A stretch of 36,355 nt of DNA from CAYSDH01 sp964429805 (GTDB lineage Bacteria; Bacteroidota; Bacteroidia; Flavobacteriales_D; JABDKJ01). The stretch covers positions 1-36,355 of the forward strand of contig CAYSDH010000031.1 of assembly GCA_964429805.1 (NCBI GenBank), read 5' to 3'. Position 1 is the first letter of the stretch, and each line of letters opens with the position of its first letter. A program made the translations under genes and the position numbers. Below are positions 9,346 through 15,762 of this stretch, piece by piece. The notes beneath the pieces are model-generated. The model saw only the letters and a list, made by a program, of their open reading frames with translations. It was not told where the DNA came from and did no database searches.

Positions 9346-11109
9346 TCAAGGCCTCAAACCAAGCGCTGACATCAACTCTGCATCTCGCTTGTACACATCT
9401 TTGTAGAAGTAAACAATGTCGTTTTCGGCAAATGCTGTAGCATAAGTAATCATAACAGGCAGTGCTTCTTTGAGCACATATCGCTGCGTTTCGTTGGTCG
9501 TGATGATGCTGTCTATTTCAATTCTCGACACATCTTCTTTGACTAAGATTAGCTCTGCTAGGGTGAGCGGGTCTTCGACTCTAATGCAGCCATGAGAAAA
9601 GGCCCGGTCTTCTCTTACAAACAGGCTTCGAGAAGGAGTGTCATGAAGATAGACACTGTGTTGATTTGGGAATAGAAACTTTACGCGCCCCAAGCTGTTT
9701 CCAGGTCCAGGACCTTGTCTAATGAAGTAGGGGAAATTTCGAGCTTTAATCTTCTTGAAATTTACAGTTGATGGGTCAATGCTTTTTCCAGAACCTGTAA
9801 GCAGTTCCATGTTGTTTCGCTTGAGGTATGTGGAGTCCTTTTTTAGCTTAGGCAGTATCTCTCCATCAGCAATAGAGAAGGGGAGAGCCCACACCGGATT
9901 GAGGTCGATATACTCTATCTCGTCTTTAAAAACAGGCGTGGCACTGGTCGTTTTACCAGAAACAACACGTGTTTTCCAAAGTAATTCGGCATCTCTGACC
10001 ATGCGCAAGTCGTATCCTGCTATGTTGACTAATATGTACTCGTCTGCCAAATCATGGTACAGCCATCGTGCTCTATCAAGGTTTGTTTTGAGGAGGTCTA
10101 CCTTCTCCCTGGCAAAAATATTCATGGCATTGATGGTGCTCCGTCCTATTATCGCATCGTCATTAAGGCCGTGTCTTTTTTGAAATAATTTGACTGCCCC
10201 CTGTAAGGTTTTGTCATACCTGTCAAAAGGAAAAGTGCTGTCTGCAAGAAGACTATCCACGTCTAGCGCATAGTCTCCTTCTAGTGCCAGTCGCTTTCTG
10301 ATGCTGGAGATTACATTAATTGTGTCTCCAGGTTCTATTTTCCGGACTTTGAGGGCTATGCTCCGCCAGCCGCCACTATCAGCAATGGCCTGATAACGGG
10401 CTAGCCCCTTCATCATCTCTTTATAGTAAGGTGCTTTGGGTCTTAAGTCAGACACTATTTTTTGAACCTCACCATCTATAAGGTGACTGCGCATCTCATT
10501 GAGCACTTCGTCAGAGAGCACCCTTTGTTCATATAGAAGTGTAGGCTCTAAAGTTTGCGGGTCAGTCTTGCCATTCAGCAAATGAGTGCCGTATAGTATG
10601 ATGCCGTCAGTGATGAGTATGTCAATTGAGGCATTAATCTCATAGTCATCACTATGCTGGCGAATTAACTCATCAATACTCTTTAGGTGATAGTCATTTG
10701 GCTCAAGGCCATCATCTGAGGCTCCTCTAATGACCTTTATGGCGTTGGCTCTGTGGGTGCTGTCTATCCACAGGAGTTGATAGCCGTGTGAGTTGTATAG
10801 CTTGGGCAGCATCACATCACTAAACAATACTTCGGCTCTAATTTTACTATTCTTTTCTGAGCTGATTCTGCCTATGTACTGTTGAAGAAAAAATGCGGTG
10901 TATGCACTGTCACGCTCTCGCTGCAGGGCTTGTTTTATAGCAAGCGAATCGATGTCTGGTTCAGTAATAGGAGGGGGAGGGGCTGATGGGCCGCTACATG
11001 AATAGAAAATAAATAATGCCGCTAGAATACTACTGAAATAGTACGGCCAATGTGAGTTAGTTGCCCGCCAAGAGTGACGACTCTTCGATATAATCTGCCT
11101 TGCCTCCAT
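9346..11109 (-). CDS. YcbB-like L,D-transpeptidase lipoprotein
   Basis: About 587 residues from the ATG at 11109. A longer reading from 11187 would run deep into the preceding gene and add no signal. The start chosen gives a lipoprotein-type signal (FSSILAALFIFYSC, Cys at ~38) followed by a Pro-rich linker. The order matches YcbB/LdtD: an N-terminal scaffold domain, a peptidoglycan-binding domain (LQGAVKLFQKRHGLNDDAI), then the YkuD catalytic domain with VYLHDTPSRSLF and SHGCIRV (Cys ~508 is the nucleophile). The enzyme makes 3-3 cross-links between meso-diaminopimelate residues in peptidoglycan, in the periplasm. Its start overlaps the end of the upstream L,D-transpeptidase-like gene by 53 nt, so the two are likely co-transcribed and perhaps translationally coupled. 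Confidence 0.9.
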   Translation of the reverse strand: MEARQIISKSRHSWRATNSHWPYYFSSILAALFIFYSCSGPSAPPPPITEPDIDSLAIKQALQRERDSAYTAFFLQQYIGRISSEKNSKIRAEVLFSDVMLPKLYNSHGYQLLWIDSTHRANAIKVIRGASDDGLEPNDYHLKSIDELIRQHSDDYEINASIDILITDGIILYGTHLLNGKTDPQTLEPTLLYEQRVLSDEVLNEMRSHLIDGEVQKIVSDLRPKAPYYKEMMKGLARYQAIADSGGWRSIALKVRKIEPGDTINVISSIRKRLALEGDYALDVDSLLADSTFPFDRYDKTLQGAVKLFQKRHGLNDDAIIGRSTINAMNIFAREKVDLLKTNLDRARWLYHDLADEYILVNIAGYDLRMVRDAELLWKTRVVSGKTTSATPVFKDEIEYIDLNPVWALPFSIADGEILPKLKKDSTYLKRNNMELLTGSGKSIDPSTVNFKKIKARNFPYFIRQGPGPGNSLGRVKFLFPNQHSVYLHDTPSRSLFVREDRAFSHGCIRVEDPLTLAELILVKEDVSRIEIDSIITTNETQRYVLKEALPVMITYATAFAENDIVYFYKDVYKRDAELMSALGLRP

Positions 11110-11824
11110 GGGCGAAAAGTAGACATCCTTCTTTGATGCTGTGAATGACAGCAGCATAGTTTTCGACCGGCAGTGCTGGACATCCAAGGCTACGCCCTAA
11201 TCGTCCATGTTTTGCGATGAATGACTCACTTACATAGTCTGCGCTATGTATCACTATGGCTCGCTCTCGGGCATTATCATTGATACCTGGCTCGATGCCG
11301 TCTATTCTTAAAGACAGGCCATGCTTGCCTGAATACGTCTCTGCAGTTCTGAAAAAACCGAGACTACTTTTGTATGAACTGTGGGTGTTAGAGAAATCTG
11401 TGGCGAATAGTTCTCCAGTATTTTTACCATGTGCCACCAGACTGTGGTGCACCATGCTTGTATCGCGCATGTCAACGATGAAGAGTCTTTTTTCATTGGC
11501 ACTTTTCGTAAAGTCGATGACCACCAATATGGGTTTGTCAATCACATCCATGCGCTGGAGGTTATTGTATCCTTCTACGGCCGACTCAATGGCCTCTCGG
11601 TCTATACGTCCTTGCAGGGCGTCATACACGTCAAGTGGCGCGCTTGGCAATGCACTTGGCACATTATACAAGGGCGCTGTCTCTGCACGCTCATCAGTCG
11701 AACCAATGAATGATGTGCCCACCACAAGGCACAAAATGGCTTGAATAAGAGTCAAAGTATATGGAATTCTTTTTTCCAAGTGTCCTTGTATACGTGAAGT
11801 GTTGCGCTTTGTTATGCGCGTCAT
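11057..11824 (-). CDS. Murein L,D-transpeptidase catalytic domain family protein (YkuD_2 type)
   Basis: 255 residues from ATG. There is one hydrophobic segment at ~22-42 (TLTLIQAILCLVVGTSFIG), either a signal peptide or an anchor. The catalytic domain (~95-245) has the YkuD_2 pattern: LFIVDMRD, VAHGKNTGE, SSLGFFRTAETYSGKHG, VIHSADYV and GRSLGCPAL, whose Cys is the predicted nucleophile. The family acts on peptidoglycan or related substrates in the periplasm; the exact reaction is less settled than for YcbB. It overlaps the start of the YcbB-like gene by 53 nt. A terminator-like hairpin separates it from the OmpA-like gene upstream, so the two transpeptidase genes may have their own promoter in that 63-nt gap, or rely on read-through. 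Confidence 0.87.
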   Translation of the reverse strand: MTRITKRNTSRIQGHLEKRIPYTLTLIQAILCLVVGTSFIGSTDERAETAPLYNVPSALPSAPLDVYDALQGRIDREAIESAVEGYNNLQRMDVIDKPILVVIDFTKSANEKRLFIVDMRDTSMVHHSLVAHGKNTGELFATDFSNTHSSYKSSLGFFRTAETYSGKHGLSLRIDGIEPGINDNARERAIVIHSADYVSESFIAKHGRLGRSLGCPALPVENYAAVIHSIKEGCLLFAHGGKADYIEESSLLAGN

Positions 11825-11835
11825 TGAATTAAAAT

Positions 11836-11864
11836 AAAAACCCCCTACTCATCAGAATAAGGGG
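11836..11864 (-). terminator. Rho-independent terminator after the OmpA-like gene
   Basis: Read on the minus strand, CCCCTTATTC (11864-11855), loop TGAT, GAGTAGGGG (11850-11842) form a stem of about nine pairs with one bulged base, followed by GTTTTTATTTT. It ends the OmpA-like lipoprotein transcript 24 nt past its stop codon. Confidence 0.8.
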
Positions 11865-11887
11865 CTCTATCATAAATGTCTAAATGA

Positions 11888-12541
11888 TTACTGTACAAAT
11901 GTTACAGATAATCTTCTTTGGCTATCATCATCACCAGCAACTCCTTCGATAAGTGTCGCGTCTGCGTCACCGATAGCGTTGATCTGCTTTCCGTCTACAC
12001 CTCTAGCCTTCAACTTCTCCTGCACCCAAAGAGCACGCGCCTTTGTACCAGCTTGCTTCGCCTTACGACCTATTTCATTTTTCGCTTCTCTACTGTGAGC
12101 CTTCAAGTCAATCACTTTAGCAGGATTAGCTTTAAGGATAGCAGCTAGGTTGTCCAGTTGCTCTTTTCCTTCAGCAGAAAGATCACCTTTATCTTCAGTA
12201 ATCTTATCAAGCGTAAATGAACCGTTACCAGATCCACTGCTCATGTATTGCTGAATGTTCCAAGCCCAACTTCCTTCAGCGAAATCTAGGTTAGGGTCAG
12301 CAGTTTCCATCTTGTCCATGGCGTCACCTGCAGCATTAGCAGCATCATCAGCTATCTCACCAGCTTTGTCAGCGGCATCTCCAGCCGCATCTTTTGCAGC
12401 ATCAGCAGCATCGCCTACAGTCTTAGTAGCACTGTTTGCAGCAGCGTTACCTTTATCATTACATGATGAGCAAGAAGTAAAGACCAAGCTCATTACAGCG
12501 CAAAATGCAAGCGCAAAAATTGTATTGTTTCGTTTAATCAT
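11888..12541 (-). CDS. OmpA-like lipoprotein with Ala/Asp-rich helical linker
   Basis: 217 residues. There is a lipoprotein signal (MIKRNNTIFALAFCAVMSLVFTSC, lipidated Cys24; the segment shown ends at that Cys). Residues ~33-82 are a low-complexity repeat of Asp, Ala and Lys (AADAAKDAAGDAADKAGE), likely a long amphipathic helix similar to the helices of LEA-like or apolipoprotein-like proteins. The C-terminal ~107-217 resemble an OmpA-type peptidoglycan-binding domain: TLDKITEDKGDLSAEGKEQL, the strand VIDLKAHS, RAKALWVQEKL-like helix (AGTKARALWVQEKLKARGVD) and the final QRRLSVTFVQ. It would link the outer membrane to the cell wall. It stands upstream of two L,D-transpeptidase genes but is separated from them by a terminator. 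The region upstream is shared with the divergent cold-shock gene. Confidence 0.85.
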   Translation of the reverse strand: MIKRNNTIFALAFCAVMSLVFTSCSSCNDKGNAAANSATKTVGDAADAAKDAAGDAADKAGEIADDAANAAGDAMDKMETADPNLDFAEGSWAWNIQQYMSSGSGNGSFTLDKITEDKGDLSAEGKEQLDNLAAILKANPAKVIDLKAHSREAKNEIGRKAKQAGTKARALWVQEKLKARGVDGKQINAIGDADATLIEGVAGDDDSQRRLSVTFVQ

Positions 12542-12719
12542 AATGTTAGTATTATATCAATAGCGTATTTTCTCAGTCGCGCAATATATTAAAAGATTTG
12601 CGTGAAGGGCCTTGTAGCTTGGGCATACTTATTAGTGGTTTTAAACACTTTTTGGCCTAAGTGTTGATATAAATACACTGATAAACACCGATTATGCCCG
12701 AAAAAGTACGCTTAAGCAC

Positions 12720-12727
12720 TATCTTTG
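12720..12727 (+). promoter_or_regulatory. Bacteroidota -7 promoter element for the cold-shock gene
   Basis: TATCTTTG is an exact match to the Bacteroidota -7 consensus TAnnTTTG. It sits 42 nt before the ATG at 12770 and would give a leader of roughly 35 nt. No clear TTG -33 element was found at the usual spacing, so this is a moderate call. Confidence 0.5.
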
Positions 12728-12769
12728 GGGCAATCTCGGTAATCCGAAAATTAAAATAAAAAGCAATAA

Positions 12770-13213
12770 ATGGGTAGATCACAAGAATCCTGGAGTAAAA
12801 AGGAAAAAGAAAAGAAGAAGAAAAAGAAGCGCGAAGAAAAGGCTAAAAAGAAGGAAGAGCGCAAAGAAGGTGAAGGTATGAGCGAGTTCATGTACGTAGA
12901 CAAGTACGGTAACTTGACGCCTGAGCCACCAGTATACGATGAAGATGATGAAATCGAGGCAGAAGACATTGTTGTTGGTATTCCGAAAAAAGAAGTAGGA
13001 GAAGATGATGACAAGTTCAAAAAGTCTGGTACGGTTACCTTCTTCAATAGTGAAAAAGGATTTGGATTCATCAAAGAAGAAAAGACGGGAGACAGCATCT
13101 TTGTTCACGTCAATGATGTAATTGATGAAATTAAAGAGCACAGCAAAGTCAAGTTTGAGGTGAAGCCAGGTCAAAAAGGACCGATGGCAGTCAAAGTCGA
13201 AGTGACGAAGTAA
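12770..13213 (+). CDS. Cold-shock domain protein with Lys-rich N-terminal extension
   Basis: 147 residues. The C-terminal ~85-145 are a cold-shock domain with both RNA-binding motifs intact: RNP1 KGFGFI (96-101) and RNP2 IFVHV (110-114). Such domains bind single-stranded RNA or DNA and melt secondary structure. The first 84 residues are unusual. Residues 9-33 are almost all Lys, Glu and Arg (KKEKEKKKKKKREEKAKKKE), a likely charged helix or second nucleic-acid contact. They are followed by an acidic stretch at ~57-82 (YDEDDEIEAEDIV). Classical CspA-type proteins are ~70 residues, so this is about double length. It has its own TAnnTTTG promoter element and is 65 nt upstream of the M48 protease gene. 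Confidence 0.9.
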   Translation: MGRSQESWSKKEKEKKKKKKREEKAKKKEERKEGEGMSEFMYVDKYGNLTPEPPVYDEDDEIEAEDIVVGIPKKEVGEDDDKFKKSGTVTFFNSEKGFGFIKEEKTGDSIFVHVNDVIDEIKEHSKVKFEVKPGQKGPMAVKVEVTK

Positions 13214-13278
13214 TAGTGCCCAGAATACTCGCCAACCGAGCTATTCGAGATTTTAATCTATCTGTTATATAATCTGTT

Positions 13279-14754
13279 ATGAATAAGTTCATTTCCAGCA
13301 TAGCAATGTTTTGCTTGCTATTACTGCTTGCCGCATGTGTGAGAAATCCTGTGACGGGCAAAAAGCAGTTTGGTGTCATGTCATTTGAGAATGAAGTGGC
13401 GATGGGTCAGGCCTATGATCCTCAAATCGTAGCTCAGTTTGGGCTCTATGAAGATGCTACTCTGCAGGCGTACATAAATCAGAAAGGAAAACAGATGGCG
13501 GCCATAAGTCATAGACCGGAGTTACCGTATGACTTTAAGATTGTGGATAGTCCTGTGGTCAATGCTTTTGCGGTGCCCGGTGGCTTTGTGTATTTCACCC
13601 GAGGTATCATGGCGCACTTTAACAACGAAGCGGAGTTTGCAGGTGTACTTGGACATGAAATAGGTCATATCACAGCACGACATTCTGTAAAGCAACAACG
13701 TGACGCGCAGCTCATGCAGGTAGGTCTCGTGGCAGGAATGATTGCGAAGCCTGAGTTGGCTCAGTTTGCAGGAAGTGCCTCACAAGGTCTTCAACTACTT
13801 ATGCTCAAGTTTGGACGAGATGCCGAGTCGCAGTCTGATGAGTTGGGCGTGGAGTATTCTTCTAAAATAGGATATGACGCCCATGAGATGGCTAATTTCT
13901 TTGAGACGCTGGCACGAAAGTCACAAGCGGCAGGTGTGTCTATACCAGAGTTTATGTCTACCCACCCAGATCCACTCAATAGAAAGCAACGAGTAGGAGA
14001 GATGGCTGGAGAATGGCAGACAAAGCTAAATCTAAATGATGCGCAAGTAGGTCGAAACAAGTATTTGAGCATGCTCAACGGCCTGGTTTATGGAGAAGAC
14101 CCAAGACAAGGCTTTGTGGAGAACAATAAGTTTTATCATCCTGAATTGGCATTTGAATTTCCAGTTCCAGCGGGATGGCAACATCAAAATAGTCCGCAGG
14201 CATTTCAGATGGCCGCAGCAGATGGTAAAGGTGCAAATACACTCACAGCAGGTCCAGCGGGAGTGCTCAGTGAGCAAATCAGCGCCATCGTGCAGCAGTA
14301 TGACTTAGATGTGATAAGCTCACAGCCAAAAACAATTCATGGCAATCAGGCGCATACAGTTATAGCACGCACCAAGCCTGCCACGACCACAGATGGTCAG
14401 ACGCAAGCGCAAGACCTTGTCATGGCCAATATCACCATGATTAAATATGGCAACCTGACATATACTTTTACTGCGGTCAGTCTAGAGGCAGATTTTAATG
14501 CATTGCAGCCGAGCTTTAACACTACGATTAACAATTTTAAGAAGCTTACAGATGCTGATAAGCTTAGCAGACAGCCTGAGATTATTAAAGTAGTGACGGT
14601 CAATAAAGGAGCAACATTTGCAAGCCACATGGCCACATATGGCATACCCGGAAGCCGACACGAAGAACTTGCCGTAGTTAACGGAATGATGGTCGGAGAC
14701 CAAGTGCCGTCTGGCACAAAGCTCAAAGTAGTGGAGACTAGAAAAGCAAACTAA
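13279..14754 (+). CDS. M48 family zinc metalloprotease lipoprotein
   Basis: 491 residues with a lipoprotein signal (FCLLLLLAAC, lipidated Cys20) followed by the family-typical RNPVTGKKQF. The catalytic domain carries the zinc motif HEIGH (126-130; His126, Glu127 and His130) and the downstream DELGVEY-type segment supplying the third ligand. This is the arrangement of periplasmic M48 proteases such as BepA/YfgC, which help outer-membrane protein quality control. After ~290 there is a beta-rich domain and, at the end, a LysM-like segment (VVTVNKGATFASHMATYG, LKVVE), as in other secreted M48 proteins. menB follows after only 3 nt, so the two genes are in one operon, although their functions are not obviously related. 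Confidence 0.9.
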   Translation: MNKFISSIAMFCLLLLLAACVRNPVTGKKQFGVMSFENEVAMGQAYDPQIVAQFGLYEDATLQAYINQKGKQMAAISHRPELPYDFKIVDSPVVNAFAVPGGFVYFTRGIMAHFNNEAEFAGVLGHEIGHITARHSVKQQRDAQLMQVGLVAGMIAKPELAQFAGSASQGLQLLMLKFGRDAESQSDELGVEYSSKIGYDAHEMANFFETLARKSQAAGVSIPEFMSTHPDPLNRKQRVGEMAGEWQTKLNLNDAQVGRNKYLSMLNGLVYGEDPRQGFVENNKFYHPELAFEFPVPAGWQHQNSPQAFQMAAADGKGANTLTAGPAGVLSEQISAIVQQYDLDVISSQPKTIHGNQAHTVIARTKPATTTDGQTQAQDLVMANITMIKYGNLTYTFTAVSLEADFNALQPSFNTTINNFKKLTDADKLSRQPEIIKVVTVNKGATFASHMATYGIPGSRHEELAVVNGMMVGDQVPSGTKLKVVETRKAN

Positions 14755-14757
14755 GGC

Positions 14758-15600
14758 ATGTCAGAAATCAACTGGACGACCGTAAAAGAGTACGAGGATA
14801 TAACCTTTAAAAAGTGCGGTGGAACAGCCCGAATAGCCTTTAACAGACCAGAGGTCAGAAATGCTTTTCGACCAAAGACCACTTCAGAACTCTATGATGC
14901 CTTTTATATCGCCCAAGAGGATACAGACATCGGGGTTATATTACTGAGCGCTGAAGGTCCTTCACCTAAGGATGGTAAATACGCTTTTTGTAGTGGAGGA
15001 GATCAAAGTGCGCGCGGTCATCAAGGCTATGTCGGTCAAGACGGATATCACAGACTAAACATATTAGAGGTACAGCGCCTAATAAGGTTTATGCCTAAGG
15101 TGGTGATAGCTGTAGTGCCCGGATGGGCTGTAGGAGGAGGGCATAGTCTTCATGTGATTTGCGACCTTACTCTAGCCAGTAAAGAGCACGCCATATTTAA
15201 GCAAACTGATGCCGATGTGACCAGTTTTGATGGCGGCTACGGTTCTGCCTATCTCGCCAAAATGGTGGGGCAGAAAAAAGCGAGAGAGATTTTTTTTCTT
15301 GGAAGAAATTATAGCGCCCAAGAGGCGTATGACATGGGCATGGTCAATGCTGTAGTGCCGCACGAAGAGCTGGAGCAAACAGCCTATGACTGGGCGCAAG
15401 AGATACTTGAGAAGTCTCCAACATCTATCAAAATGCTCAAGTTTGCCATGAACCTAACGGATGACGGTATGGTCGGACAGCAAGTCTTTGCAGGAGAAGC
15501 CACTCGACTGGCCTACATGACAGAAGAAGCCCAAGAGGGTAGAGACGCTTTCTTAGAAAAGAGAAAGCCCGACTTCAGTAAGGTGAAGTGGATTCCTTGA
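14758..15600 (+). CDS. menB: 1,4-dihydroxy-2-naphthoyl-CoA synthase
   Basis: 280 residues of the crotonase fold. The enzyme closes the ring of o-succinylbenzoyl-CoA to give 1,4-dihydroxy-2-naphthoyl-CoA in menaquinone biosynthesis, in the cytoplasm. MenB-specific segments are visible: RIAFNRPEVRNAFRPKT, FCSGGDQ (oxyanion hole Gly), GWAVGGGHSLHVICDLT, SFDGGYGSAYLA with the catalytic Asp/Ser/Tyr region, and GMVNAVVPHEELE. The C-terminal KPDFSKVKWIP is typical of MenB. The rest of the men pathway is not in the window. It starts 3 nt after the M48 protease stop. The downstream space to the convergent GH16 gene holds two short palindromes but no clear poly-T terminator. Confidence 0.96.
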   Translation: MSEINWTTVKEYEDITFKKCGGTARIAFNRPEVRNAFRPKTTSELYDAFYIAQEDTDIGVILLSAEGPSPKDGKYAFCSGGDQSARGHQGYVGQDGYHRLNILEVQRLIRFMPKVVIAVVPGWAVGGGHSLHVICDLTLASKEHAIFKQTDADVTSFDGGYGSAYLAKMVGQKKAREIFFLGRNYSAQEAYDMGMVNAVVPHEELEQTAYDWAQEILEKSPTSIKMLKFAMNLTDDGMVGQQVFAGEATRLAYMTEEAQEGRDAFLEKRKPDFSKVKWIP

Positions 15601-15762
15601 GAGGTCTTCGATTCTCTTCGTTAATCATTGATTTCTATTAAGTGCGCGCGCACTTGAGTCGAGGTTTGCCAGAACTGAATCCAGAACGAGCGATTCTAAA
15701 GAGACCCCAAAACGAAGCTTCGTAATAATACCTAGTGTTGTATAAGAATACTTAGAGTCCCC
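15601..15762. other. Intergenic spacer with two perfect palindromes between convergent genes
   Basis: AAGTGCGCGCGCACTT (15640-15655) is a perfect 16-bp palindrome and ACGAAGCTTCGT (15712-15723) a perfect 12-bp palindrome. Both can fold as small hairpins in either transcript. Neither is followed by a good T-run on the plus strand; the second is followed by TTTTG on the minus strand and could be a weak terminator for the GH16 gene. No gene was seen here. Confidence 0.5.

Noticed and set aside
11110..11187. Longer N-terminus for the YcbB-like L,D-transpeptidase starting at 11187
   Set aside because: It would overlap the previous gene by 131 nt and bury the lipoprotein signal; the ATG at 11109 gives a sensible signal.
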